NCBI RefSeq assembly: GCF_000189255.1
Contig: NZ_AEVS01000015.1
Coordinates: 1-64,000 of the forward strand
Source of the DNA: Vibrio brasiliensis LMG 20546
Lineage (GTDB): Bacteria > Pseudomonadota > Gammaproteobacteria > Enterobacterales > Vibrionaceae
DNA length: 64,000 nt
Reading direction: 5' to 3'
Part shown: in pieces, positions 54,940 to 63,549 of the stretch
How the letters are laid out: each line of letters opens with the position of its first letter
Numbering within the stretch: the stretch's first letter is position 1
Program-made: the position numbers and the translations under genes
The notes under the pieces: model-generated
The model's input: only the letters and a program-made list of their open reading frames with translations
Told to the model about the DNA's origin: nothing
Databases searched by the model: none

Positions 54940-56163
54940 ATGGACATTATTCTTGGTGTAGTGATGTTTACTCTGATCGTACTTGCGCTAGTACTAGTGA
55001 TTCTTTTCGCTAAGTCTAAGCTTGTACCAACAGGTGACATTACAATTTCTGTGAACGGTGACGACTCGCTTGCTATCGTTACACAACCGGGCGGTAAGCT
55101 TCTGAGTGCTCTAGCTGGTGCTGGCGTATTCGTATCTTCTGCTTGTGGTGGCGGTGGCTCTTGTGGTCAGTGTCGCGTAAAAGTTAAATCAGGCGGTGGC
55201 GATATTCTACCTACTGAGCTTGACCACATTACTAAAGGTGAAGCTCGTGAAGGTGAACGTCTAGCGTGTCAGGTTGCAATGAAAACTGACATGGACATCG
55301 AACTTCCTGAAGAGATCTTCGGCGTTAAGAAGTGGGAATGTTCTGTTATCTCTAACGATAACAAAGCGACATTCATCAAAGAGCTTAAGCTACAAATCCC
55401 AGATGGCGAATCAGTACCTTTCCGTGCTGGTGGTTACATCCAGATTGAAGCTCCTGCTCACCACGTTAAATACGCTGACTTCGATGTACCAGAAGAGTAC
55501 CGTGAAGATTGGGACAAGTTTAACCTGTTCCGCTACGAGTCTAAGGTAAGTGAAGAGACGATCCGCGCTTACTCAATGGCTAACTACCCTGAAGAAGAAG
55601 GCATTATTATGCTAAACGTGCGTATCGCTACGCCGCCGCCTAATAATCCTGACGTACCACCTGGTATCATGTCTTCGTTTATCTGGTCTCTTAAAGAGGG
55701 CGACAAGTGTACTATTTCTGGTCCATTTGGTGAGTTCTTCGCGAAAGACACAGACAACGAGATGGTATTCGTTGGTGGTGGTGCGGGTATGGCGCCAATG
55801 CGTTCGCACATCTTTGACCAACTTAAGCGTCTTAAATCAACGCGTAAGATGTCTTTCTGGTACGGTGCTCGTTCTAAGCGTGAAATGTTCTACGTAGAAG
55901 ATTTCGACGGCCTACAAGCAGAAAACGACAACTTCGTGTGGCACTGTGCACTGTCTGACCCAATGCCAGAAGATAACTGGGATGGTTACACAGGCTTCAT
56001 CCACAACGTACTGTACGAAAACTACCTGAAGGATCACGAAGCTCCTGAAGATTGTGAGTACTACATGTGTGGTCCACCGATGATGAACGCTGCTGTTATC
56101 GGCATGCTGAAAGATCTCGGTGTAGAAGATGAAAACATTCTTCTAGATGACTTCGGTGGTTAA
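54940..56163 (+). CDS. nqrF: Na+-NQR subunit F, NADH-oxidising
   Basis: Electron entry subunit. The 407-residue product has one N-terminal membrane helix and a 2Fe-2S ferredoxin domain with Cys69, Cys75, Cys78 and Cys110. An FAD/NADH reductase domain follows ([31 protein letters not shown]). It is last of the nqr operon proper and is followed by a strong terminator. Confidence 0.98.
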   Translation: MDIILGVVMFTLIVLALVLVILFAKSKLVPTGDITISVNGDDSLAIVTQPGGKLLSALAGAGVFVSSACGGGGSCGQCRVKVKSGGGDILPTELDHITKGEAREGERLACQVAMKTDMDIELPEEIFGVKKWECSVISNDNKATFIKELKLQIPDGESVPFRAGGYIQIEAPAHHVKYADFDVPEEYREDWDKFNLFRYESKVSEETIRAYSMANYPEEEGIIMLNVRIATPPPNNPDVPPGIMSSFIWSLKEGDKCTISGPFGEFFAKDTDNEMVFVGGGAGMAPMRSHIFDQLKRLKSTRKMSFWYGARSKREMFYVEDFDGLQAENDNFVWHCALSDPMPEDNWDGYTGFIHNVLYENYLKDHEAPEDCEYYMCGPPMMNAAVIGMLKDLGVEDENILLDDFGG

Positions 56164-56185
56164 TCTACCTAAGTAGTTGTAATTT

Positions 56186-56220
56186 ATGGCTGGCTCAATC
56201 GAGCCAGCCATTGTTGTTTT
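56186..56220 (+). terminator. Terminator after nqrF
   Basis: ATGGCTGGCTC, loop AATC and GAGCCAGCCAT form a perfect eleven-pair stem followed by TGTTGTTTT. apbE would need its own promoter or readthrough. Confidence 0.88.
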
Positions 56221-56236
56221 AGAGTGGTAATAGTCG

Positions 56237-56257
56237 ATACGTTATATCGCAACGTAT
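56237..56257 (+). promoter_or_regulatory. Inverted repeat ahead of apbE
   Basis: ATACGTT, a 7-base spacer and AACGTAT form a perfect inverted repeat, 39 bp before the apbE start and just after the nqrF terminator. It could be an operator; nothing identifies the protein. Confidence 0.35.
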
Positions 56258-56295
56258 GTGCTATTCCCGTTCCTCAAAATACAGGAGTCTAACAA

Positions 56296-57300
56296 GTGAA
56301 AAAGTGGCTTGTTGCATTTGCTTCTCTGTTGGTACTAGCTGGTTGTGAAAAGCCTGCTGAGCAGATCCATCTTAGTGGCCCGACGATGGGTACTACCTAC
56401 AACATCAAATATATTTCAGCTGAAGGGCAACCTTCACCTGAAGCTATTCAGACAGAAGTTGACCGCTTACTTGAAGAAGTGAACGATCAGATGTCTACTT
56501 ACCGTAAAGACTCCGAGCTAAGTCGATTTAACCAGAGCGAATCTTCTGAAGCGTTTGCTGTTTCACCTCAAACCGCTACGGTTGTGAAAGAAGCGATTCG
56601 TCTTAACGGTCTTACTCTTGGTGCTCTCGACGTAACGGTAGGACCTTTAGTAAACCTATGGGGCTTTGGACCTGAAGCTCGTCCTGAGATTGTACCTACG
56701 GATGAGGAACTGGCTGCGCGTAAAGCAATGACAGGAATTCAACACCTTGCGGTTGAAGGTGACACGTTAAGCAAAGATATTCCAAACCTATATGTGGATT
56801 TGTCTACAATTGCTAAAGGCTGGGGTGTTGATGTTGTGGCTGATTACATCCAGTCTCAAGGCATCCAGAATTACATGGTAGAAGTCGGCGGTGAGATGCG
56901 TCTTAAAGGTTTAAACCGTGAAGGTGTAGCTTGGCGTATTGCTATCGAGAAGCCGTCTGTAGAAGAGCGCGCGATTCAAGAGATCATTGAGCCGGGTGAT
57001 ATGGCAGTGGCAACCTCAGGGGATTACCGTAACTACTTTGAGCGTGATGGAATTCGTTACTCGCACATTATTAACCCAGAAACAGGTAAGCCGATCAGTC
57101 ACAAAGTGGTATCGGTAACAGTGCTAGACAAGTCTTCAATGACTGCAGATGGTCTGGCGACTGGCTTGATGGTGTTAGGTGAAGAACAAGGCATGAAGAT
57201 TGCGGAAGAGAACAATATCCCTGTCTTTATGATCGTAAAAACTGAAGAGGGCTTTGACGAGCTGGCTTCATCGGCTTATAAGCCTTATATGAATAAATAA
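56296..57300 (+). CDS. apbE: FAD:protein FMN transferase ApbE
   Basis: Flavin transferase that links FMN to threonine in NqrB and NqrC (the SGAT motifs). The 334-residue lipoprotein precursor has lipobox LAGC near residues 14-17, GPTMGTTYNIKY near residue 30, and the HIINPETGKP segment of the active site near residue 256. The start codon is GTG at 56296 with AGGAG 11 bases upstream. It sits directly beside its substrates and nqrM. Confidence 0.97.
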   Translation: MKKWLVAFASLLVLAGCEKPAEQIHLSGPTMGTTYNIKYISAEGQPSPEAIQTEVDRLLEEVNDQMSTYRKDSELSRFNQSESSEAFAVSPQTATVVKEAIRLNGLTLGALDVTVGPLVNLWGFGPEARPEIVPTDEELAARKAMTGIQHLAVEGDTLSKDIPNLYVDLSTIAKGWGVDVVADYIQSQGIQNYMVEVGGEMRLKGLNREGVAWRIAIEKPSVEERAIQEIIEPGDMAVATSGDYRNYFERDGIRYSHIINPETGKPISHKVVSVTVLDKSSMTADGLATGLMVLGEEQGMKIAEENNIPVFMIVKTEEGFDELASSAYKPYMNK

Positions 57301-57322
57301 TAATCCTAGTGAGCATGTCATT

Positions 57323-57556
57323 ATGAGTACATTTTTGATTACATTTGGTGTGTTTATGGCCGTGATTGCAGCGATGTCTATCGGCTATATCATCCAGAAG
57401 AAAGTGGTAAAAGGCAGCTGTGGTGGCCTTGGTGCAGTGGGTATTGATAAAGTATGTAACTGTCCTGAACCGTGTGATGCACGTAAGAAGCGAGAAGCTC
57501 GCGAAGCGGCGCGTCAAGAAAAGCTAGCGGCATGGGAAAAAGACCGTATCGCTTAA
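57323..57556 (+). CDS. nqrM: NqrM, Na+-NQR maturation factor
   Basis: Small membrane protein (77 residues) required for Na+-NQR maturation, probably for iron delivery to the NqrD/NqrE centre. One transmembrane helix (about residues 3-25) is followed by a conserved Cys set: CGGLGAVGIDKVCNCPEPCD. It follows apbE by 22 bp and ends with a strong terminator. Confidence 0.95.
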   Translation: MSTFLITFGVFMAVIAAMSIGYIIQKKVVKGSCGGLGAVGIDKVCNCPEPCDARKKREAREAARQEKLAAWEKDRIA

Positions 57557-57564
57557 CGTTTTAT

Positions 57565-57597
57565 AAAAACACCAGTCATTCGACTGGTGTTTTTTTT
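57565..57597. terminator. Terminator after nqrM, overlapping the end of the GGDEF gene
   Basis: AAAAACACCAGTC, loop ATTC and GACTGGTGTTTTT form a perfect stem of 13 pairs with a T-run on the plus strand. The last codons and stop of the convergent GGDEF gene (57576-57597) lie in its right arm and T-run. Confidence 0.93.
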
Positions 57598-58820
57598 ACT
57601 ATTTCATCTTCGTACACTACCTGATTCCGCCCCATCTTCTTGGCAAAATAGAGCCTGTCATCGGCCAATTTTATCTGGTCGTGAATATCTCCATCAATAC
57701 TACTAACGCCAACGCTAACCGTGACATTTATCGTACTACCTTGGTACTTAGCCGGTGTTTTTTCGACCCTCTGACGCATATTATCGAGTCGGGTAATGAA
57801 CTCCTCTGCTGGGGCACATGACTGAATGCAAAACTCTTCACCACCGAAGCGAACAACGACATCTTCGTTGAAATAGATCTTGAGAATATTAGCGACATTT
57901 TTCAGTGCCGCGTCGCCACCATCATGGCCGAAGGAATCATTGACCTGCTTAAACAGGTCAATATCAATCATAGCGATATTACGTAGCTGGCATCCTGAGC
58001 AAGCTTGAGCAAATAAGAAGCGTCGATTCCACAAACCAGTCAGAGCATCTTGGTTAGCGAGCTTATACAGTTCATCAGTCGCTTCTTTCATGTCCAGCAG
58101 TTGATGGACACGGCAATAGAACTCTTCTTGATTGAAAGGCTTGGTTAGAAAGTCGTTGGCACCAGCTTTAAGAAACTGAGCGGTGAGAGTTTTTGATTCA
58201 CTGCCAGATAAACCAATAATGGCGAGATGATTTTTATCGTAAATCTGACGCATTTCTCGGGTCATTGTAATGCCGTCTTTGACTGGCATGTCATGGTCGG
58301 TGATAACAAAAGAGATCTCTGAGCAGCGCTGCAATTTATCGAGTGCGACCTGACCATTTTCAGCTTCAGTTGTACGAATGTATTGGTGTTCTAACAATTG
58401 GGTGACATGGCGTCGGACGGTAGGCGAATCATCAACAACAAGAGCATGGTGCTTGTGGTTGTTAATCAGTCTCTTTGCCAGAGGAAACAGATAGGAAATC
58501 GACGCCATACTATCTTTAAGGATGTAATCGAGCACACCCTTAGCAATAAAACGTTCACGAGCGGTGTCATCAAAAGTCGCGGTTAAGACAATCACTTTCT
58601 GCTTATATGAAAGTGCAAGATCAATCACTTCACCGTCTTGGGCGTCGGGCAGACAGTAATCCAATACTGCAAAACGAAACTCTTTGTGTCGCTGCAGCAG
58701 CGATTCAGCCTGAGCCAAAGACTCCGCTGCGCAAACATGACAGCCTAAAGCAGTGAGTTGCTGCTTTAGGAAGTTCTGGTAAGCGCGACTGTCCTCTACT
58801 ACCAAGACTCTATTGTTCAA
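57576..58820 (-). CDS. Diguanylate cyclase with two receiver domains
   Basis: Response regulator that should make c-di-GMP. The 414-residue product has two receiver domains with phosphoacceptor Asp54 (VLDYCLP) and Asp175 (ITDHDMP), and a C-terminal GGDEF domain with the active variant GGEEF at 326-330. The inhibitory I-site RxxD is not kept: Phe-Asn-Glu-Asp occupies 317-320. No histidine kinase gene is adjacent. Its REC-REC-GGDEF layout is PleD-like. Its C-terminal codons lie inside the nqrM terminator. It could feed the c-di-GMP sensor MshE encoded in the same window, but that is only inference. Confidence 0.93.
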   Translation of the reverse strand: MNNRVLVVEDSRAYQNFLKQQLTALGCHVCAAESLAQAESLLQRHKEFRFAVLDYCLPDAQDGEVIDLALSYKQKVIVLTATFDDTARERFIAKGVLDYILKDSMASISYLFPLAKRLINNHKHHALVVDDSPTVRRHVTQLLEHQYIRTTEAENGQVALDKLQRCSEISFVITDHDMPVKDGITMTREMRQIYDKNHLAIIGLSGSESKTLTAQFLKAGANDFLTKPFNQEEFYCRVHQLLDMKEATDELYKLANQDALTGLWNRRFLFAQACSGCQLRNIAMIDIDLFKQVNDSFGHDGGDAALKNVANILKIYFNEDVVVRFGGEEFCIQSCAPAEEFITRLDNMRQRVEKTPAKYQGSTINVTVSVGVSSIDGDIHDQIKLADDRLYFAKKMGRNQVVYEDEIVKKTPVE

Positions 58821-58940
58821 AACCGTGACTCTTTTTATTACTTATAGAATTAATAATAATCCTATCTAGCAAACTTGCGAGTCGATTGTTGGACAATTTT
58901 TCTTCTTATTTCGGCTTTGAGAATTAGAAGTAATTTATTA

Positions 58941-58960
58941 TACTGTATTTATATACAGTT
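58941..58960. promoter_or_regulatory. LexA (SOS) box upstream of dinB
   Basis: TACTGTATTTATATACAGTT is a near-perfect LexA operator (CTG-N10-CAG with the alternating AT core). It lies 18-37 bp before the dinB start, where it would cover the promoter. Confidence 0.93.
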
Positions 58961-58977
58961 TCGGTTAAGTGTGCAAT

Positions 58978-60042
58978 GTGAGTAAGAAAACGCGCAAAAT
59001 CATACATGTAGACATGGATTGCTTTTATGCTGCCGTAGAGATGCGTGATAACCCGTCATACAGGGGCAGACCACTCGCCGTTGGTGGACATGAGAAGCAG
59101 CGTGGAGTGTTAAGTACCTGTAATTACGAAGCGAGAAAGTTCGGTATTCGCAGTGCAATGCCTACTTCTAGAGCATTACAGTTATGCCCACAGTTACTTG
59201 TCGTACCTGGCAGGATGCACGTGTATAAAGCAGTATCAAAGCAGATCCATGCTATCTTCTCTCGCTATACCAAACTAATAGAGCCACTTTCGCTAGATGA
59301 AGCCTATCTGGACGTAACGGATTGTCTGTTACATAAAGGTTCGGCAACCTTAATCGCTCAGGCAATTCGCAATGATATTTGGAATGAGTTGAAGCTGACC
59401 GCTTCCGCAGGAATTGCTCCGATAAAGTTTCTGGCCAAAATTGCGTCTGATATGAATAAACCCAATGGCCAGTATGTGATTCCTCCAGAGCAGGTTCAGA
59501 GTGAAATAGATAAATTACCCTTGGAAAAGATCCCTGGAGTAGGCAAGGTTAGTCTGGAAAAGCTCCATCAGGCGGGACTGTATGTTGGTCTGGACATTAA
59601 AAACAGTGATTACCGCAGCTTGTTACTTAAGTTTGGTCGGCTTGGTGCATCATTGTGGAATAAGAGTCATGGCATCGATGAGCGTGAGGTTGTTGTGGAA
59701 CGAGAGCGCAAGTCTGTCGGGGTAGAGCGTACTTTTGCCGAGAATATATTTACTTATGATGAGTGTTGGCGCGTTATTGAAGAGAAGTTGTTTCCGGAGC
59801 TAGAGCAGCGACTCGAAAGAGCGTCTCCAGACAAAGCGATAATAAAGCAGGGCATTAAACTTAAGTTTGCCGATTTTCAACTGACAACTATTGAGCATAT
59901 TCACCCGGAACTAGAGCTTGAGTACTTCAAACAGCTACTGCATGACATTCTTAAACGTCAGCAAGGTCGAGAGATCCGTCTGCTGGGGTTGAGCGTTATG
60001 CTCAAACCCGAAGAGCAAACTAAGCAACTGAGCTTTTTTTAA
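58978..60042 (+). CDS. dinB: DNA polymerase IV
   Basis: Y-family translesion polymerase induced by DNA damage. The 354-residue product has IIHVDMDCFYAAVEMRDNP, LSLDEAYLDVT and the helix-hairpin-helix KIPGVGKVS, and ends EQTKQLSFF, a beta-clamp-binding motif (QLSFF). The start is GTG at 58978; a GTG three codons earlier is possible and no strong Shine-Dalgarno decides. A LexA box precedes it. Its stop overlaps the stop of the convergent recQ-like gene. Confidence 0.97.
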   Translation: MSKKTRKIIHVDMDCFYAAVEMRDNPSYRGRPLAVGGHEKQRGVLSTCNYEARKFGIRSAMPTSRALQLCPQLLVVPGRMHVYKAVSKQIHAIFSRYTKLIEPLSLDEAYLDVTDCLLHKGSATLIAQAIRNDIWNELKLTASAGIAPIKFLAKIASDMNKPNGQYVIPPEQVQSEIDKLPLEKIPGVGKVSLEKLHQAGLYVGLDIKNSDYRSLLLKFGRLGASLWNKSHGIDEREVVVERERKSVGVERTFAENIFTYDECWRVIEEKLFPELEQRLERASPDKAIIKQGIKLKFADFQLTTIEHIHPELELEYFKQLLHDILKRQQGREIRLLGLSVMLKPEEQTKQLSFF

Positions 60043-61973
60043 CTTAATTCTTCAACCCACTGTTTAACCTGAGCAAATGGCGATGTTTCAAGCTGGCCGA
60101 AACCGGCTAATGATCGCGCTTTGATCTTGGTGAGTTTTGGCGTTGCCATGCCACAAAGGAACTTAGTTTTCAGGCTTATCGATAAAGGTGAGTTTGCTTT
60201 TGTTTCTAGTTGAGTAAGCCACTCGCTTATCTGCTGCTGTTCAACCGTTTTTGCTGCCAGTTTGGGTAAAGTCGCGACGTGACCACGACACACACTACAG
60301 TGGTTACAGTTCTGAGGAGCGTTGTGATCACCAAAATACTCAGCTAGCTTTGCACTCAGGCATTGATCAGACTGGAAGAAGTCGAGTAACTGATGGATAC
60401 GTCTGATATCGTTGTTCTCTTTAGTCTGAAACAGGGATGAAAGCTTGTTAGCTAAGGCATCTATCGCTTGTTGCTTTGACGAGACTCTGTACACCTCAGT
60501 CATAATCTTACTTTCTAATTCTATCCAGCCTTTCTGATGGAAGTAATTGAGCGCAGATACGGCTCTTGAACGCTCTCCCTGAAACTGTTGCCACAAGGTA
60601 TCAAAGTCGACCTGACACCAGGTTCGGGCTTTAGGTGAGCTGTTAAATAGCGCAGTAACAAATTCACGACGTTGTGGATCAAACTGATTAATGATGTTCT
60701 CTTTGTCTGTCAGGAACTTAAATCGGTAGTCTGCAAAATAGCTGTATTGTGCGCTGATGATGCCTTCCATCTCCAGATAAACGAGCAAGGTTTTTAGCGG
60801 TAGCTGACGAACATTGCTTTCCGTTACCAGTCGGGGAAGGACGACTTCCCATTTAGGTGCAGAATCAACGGCTTGTTTTAGCACAAACTCGACTTCACTT
60901 GGTTCAGGCGTATCGCCGTAAATAAAGTTTTCCAGAGTACTCAGGCCGGTCTGGTTAGCCAACAACACACATTGGGATGGCTGACCATCCCGTCCAGCGC
61001 GACCAATTTCCTGTGCATAGTTCTCAATCGACTTAGGCAGATCAAAGTGAATCACTCGGCGAATATCTGACTTATCGACTCCCATTCCAAAGGCGATTGT
61101 TGCTACGATACAGTCAAGCTCGCCACGCATAAACTGAGCTTGAATGTGTTCGCGCTGTCCATTTTTCATCCCTGCATGATAGGCACTCACATTAATGCCG
61201 CTATCGCGTAGTAAATTGGCGACCTGATCAGCACTGTTTTGCAATGTTACGTAGACGATGGTGGGTAACTTTGGAGCTGATTGAACTAATTCTAACAGGG
61301 CTTGCGGCTTCTCATCATCGAGGCAAGGCGATACGGAAATGTCGAGGTTGGAGCGATAGAACCCAGTCACAACCACATCCTCGCGCTCGATGGCAAACTT
61401 GGTCTGCATATCTTCAATGACGGCATGTGTGGCGGTTGCGGTTAATAACAGTGCCTGAGGAATCTTGAGCTCTTTCAGGTAGTGGGGCAGTTTAAGGTAA
61501 TCAGGACGGAAGTTGTGCCCCCACTCAGAGATACAGTGCGCTTCATCCACCACTAGCATTGAGACGGGGACCTGAGAAATAAACTGACGAAAGCGTTCGT
61601 TCTTGAGTCTTTCCACCGAGATCATTAATACCTTAATGCGACCTTGTCTGACTTGTTCCATGATGTGTAGGGTATCTTCGCGACTTTGGCTCGAATCTAT
61701 CGATGCAGCAGGGATCTGCTTGCTGTTTAAGAAGGCGAGTTGGTCTTTCATCAATGCAAGTAAAGGCGAGACGACAAGCGTTAAATGGGGCAGCATCACT
61801 GCGGGTAACTGATAGCAAAGTGATTTACCTGAGCCGGTAGGAAATATTGCCGAGCAAGATTTACCCTGTAAGACTTTTTCGATTACGGCCTGTTGGCCAG
61901 AGCGAAGGGACTCGAAGCCAAAGATGTTTTTAAGGGGCTGCTGTATGTCGAATTCTAGGTTTGGGCTCATCAT
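60039..61973 (-). CDS. RecQ-family ATP-dependent DNA helicase
   Basis: 3'-5' DNA helicase of 644 residues. Superfamily 2 motifs are complete: FPTGSGKSLCYQLPA (Walker A), VVDEAHC with WGHNFRPDY, LTATAT, FGMGVDKSDIRRVIH and QEIGRAGRDG. Zinc cysteines follow in CNHCSVCRG near residue 560. No HRDC domain can be seen by eye, so it is probably a second RecQ-like helicase rather than RecQ itself. Start ATG at 61973 is preceded by GGA; a TTG start farther upstream is unlikely. It is convergent with dinB. Confidence 0.9.
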   Translation of the reverse strand: MMSPNLEFDIQQPLKNIFGFESLRSGQQAVIEKVLQGKSCSAIFPTGSGKSLCYQLPAVMLPHLTLVVSPLLALMKDQLAFLNSKQIPAASIDSSQSREDTLHIMEQVRQGRIKVLMISVERLKNERFRQFISQVPVSMLVVDEAHCISEWGHNFRPDYLKLPHYLKELKIPQALLLTATATHAVIEDMQTKFAIEREDVVVTGFYRSNLDISVSPCLDDEKPQALLELVQSAPKLPTIVYVTLQNSADQVANLLRDSGINVSAYHAGMKNGQREHIQAQFMRGELDCIVATIAFGMGVDKSDIRRVIHFDLPKSIENYAQEIGRAGRDGQPSQCVLLANQTGLSTLENFIYGDTPEPSEVEFVLKQAVDSAPKWEVVLPRLVTESNVRQLPLKTLLVYLEMEGIISAQYSYFADYRFKFLTDKENIINQFDPQRREFVTALFNSSPKARTWCQVDFDTLWQQFQGERSRAVSALNYFHQKGWIELESKIMTEVYRVSSKQQAIDALANKLSSLFQTKENNDIRRIHQLLDFFQSDQCLSAKLAEYFGDHNAPQNCNHCSVCRGHVATLPKLAAKTVEQQQISEWLTQLETKANSPLSISLKTKFLCGMATPKLTKIKARSLAGFGQLETSPFAQVKQWVEELS

Positions 61974-62050
61974 TCGCTTGATTCCAGTATCTTTAAGACG
62001 CAATGAACACTATTCTAGGGACATTCGTCGCAATGGAACATGGTTTTAGT

Positions 62051-62527
62051 ATGAATAAGTTGGAGCTAAAACAAATTATTCTCGATTTGTTGGAGCAGAA
62101 ATGGCAAATCGCACAAAGCTCAGTGCAGAGAGCTATTGAATCAGCAACCGATGAAGAGACGGTGCCGGAACACAAGTATGACACTTTGGCTTTGGAAGCT
62201 TCCTACCTTGCTCATGGTCAGGCAAAACGTCTACAAGAGTGTGAACAGGAAATTAGCTTGTTTAAAGAGTTGGTGATGCCACAAGAGCCTCACTGCGTGG
62301 TACTTGGTTGCTTGGTTTCGCTACTTGATGTGAACGAGCAACGTAAATGGTTTTTTATCTCCCCGTGTGCAGGTGGTTTAAAAGTGGCGGCCAGCGAAGC
62401 GACGGTCATGTTGGTCACTTTTGACTCTCCTCTGGGCAGAGCACTTAAATCTAAAAATGTTGGCGATGAAGTTATTTATCGTGTTGCTGAAGCCGAACAT
62501 TGTTACGAGATAGAAACCATCAGCTGA
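62051..62527 (+). CDS. Short GreA/GreB-like transcription factor
   Basis: Protein of about 158 residues with an N-terminal helical, coiled-coil-like half (MNKLELKQIILDLLEQKWQ, then ASYLAHGQAKRLQECEQEI). The C-terminal GreA/GreB-type FKBP-like domain has DSPLGRALKSKNVGDEVIY near the end. It may bind RNA polymerase in the secondary channel. Start is uncertain: ATG at 62003, 62033 or 62051; the last gives the N terminus I think most family-like. It is divergent from the recQ-like helicase. The tip acidic residues needed for cleavage factors were not confirmed. Confidence 0.8.
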   Translation: MNKLELKQIILDLLEQKWQIAQSSVQRAIESATDEETVPEHKYDTLALEASYLAHGQAKRLQECEQEISLFKELVMPQEPHCVVLGCLVSLLDVNEQRKWFFISPCAGGLKVAASEATVMLVTFDSPLGRALKSKNVGDEVIYRVAEAEHCYEIETIS

Positions 62528-62583
62528 CAAACTACTCTTCATTTCTGATATTGTAGGCACCAATAATTGAGCGTGAGGTAACA

Positions 62584-63327
62584 ATGAAAAAAGTATTACT
62601 AACATTACCTTTATTACTTTCCAGTCAAGTTTATGCAGCTCAGTGTAAAGTTGATTTAAAGAATGAGATTCACCTTAACGGTGAGCGAATTGAAATTCAT
62701 CAGACAAGTGGTGACACTGCAATCGTTGATGAAAACAATAACTTAACGATCCACGGTGAAAAAATTGAGCTTGATGATAGTCAGAAACAAGCCATTGCTG
62801 AATACCGTGACAACATCAATTATTACCTACCTAGAGCGAAGAAAATCGCACAGGACGGTTTAGCTCTGGCTAACGACATAGTTGACGATGTTGCTGAAAG
62901 CTTCGACGCGCCAGAAGCGTTTGCTGGTGTGAAAGAGTCGATGAAACAGTTCTATGCCGATATTGAAGCTCGATACTACCAGAATGGTGACCTAGTGTTG
63001 CCAGCCGATAGTTTTGGCTCTTTAAGCGAGACTTGGTCAGATGATTTTGAAAAAGCTAAGGCTCTGTTTAATGAAGAGTTTATTACCAGCGCATTTGATG
63101 CAATGTCTGAGAAAATGAAGGCTGAGGGTGGTTTGAACCTGACTGAAATGGCTAACTCAATGGCGGAGCTGAAAGAGCGCATAGCACAACGTCTTGCTGA
63201 GCACGCCAGTGAAGTTGAGCAGCAAAGTGAAGAGTTTTGTGATTCTCTGGATCAAATGGCAGAGCAAGAGCAGCAGTTGCACGACAAGATCCCTCAACTG
63301 AAGGACTACCAGATCTTTACTATCTGA
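62584..63327 (+). CDS. YggN-like secreted protein (DUF2884)
   Basis: Precursor of 247 residues with signal peptide MKKVLLTLPLLLSSQVYA, probably cleaved before AQC. The rest is acidic and mostly helical, with likely coiled coils in the last third. The beginning NEIHLNGERIEIHQTSGDTAI followed by ENNNLTIHGEKIEL fits DUF2884 (YggN) as I recall it. Function is unknown. It is a single gene with its own terminator. Confidence 0.82.
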   Translation: MKKVLLTLPLLLSSQVYAAQCKVDLKNEIHLNGERIEIHQTSGDTAIVDENNNLTIHGEKIELDDSQKQAIAEYRDNINYYLPRAKKIAQDGLALANDIVDDVAESFDAPEAFAGVKESMKQFYADIEARYYQNGDLVLPADSFGSLSETWSDDFEKAKALFNEEFITSAFDAMSEKMKAEGGLNLTEMANSMAELKERIAQRLAEHASEVEQQSEEFCDSLDQMAEQEQQLHDKIPQLKDYQIFTI

Positions 63328-63358
63328 TAAGCTAAATCTCAACAGAATCTATGATTAG

Positions 63359-63388
63359 TAAAAGCGCCATTGCGGCGCTTTTTTTGTT
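63359..63388 (+). terminator. Terminator after the YggN-like gene
   Basis: AAAGCGCC, loop ATTGC and GGCGCTTT form an eight-pair GC-rich stem followed by TTTTGTTTC. Confidence 0.9.
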
Positions 63389-63432
63389 TCTGTCATCCGG
63401 ATTGGTTGAATGTTGGGCAAAATCCTTGCACG

Positions 63433-63445
63433 TTGGTTTAACCAA
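63433..63445. promoter_or_regulatory. Short inverted repeat before the transporter gene
   Basis: TTGGTT, one base, AACCAA form a perfect short inverted repeat 105 bp before the transporter start, in an AT-rich region that includes ATAATATATATCGAT near 63466. A possible operator; no factor is suggested. Confidence 0.25.
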
Positions 63446-63549
63446 TTAACTTTTTTTGTTTATTCATAATATATATCGATTGTTTAGTTTTATATGGTGA
63501 ATTACACTTCTGTACTAGTTAGCTAGTTCACTGGTGCGAAGTAGGTTGT

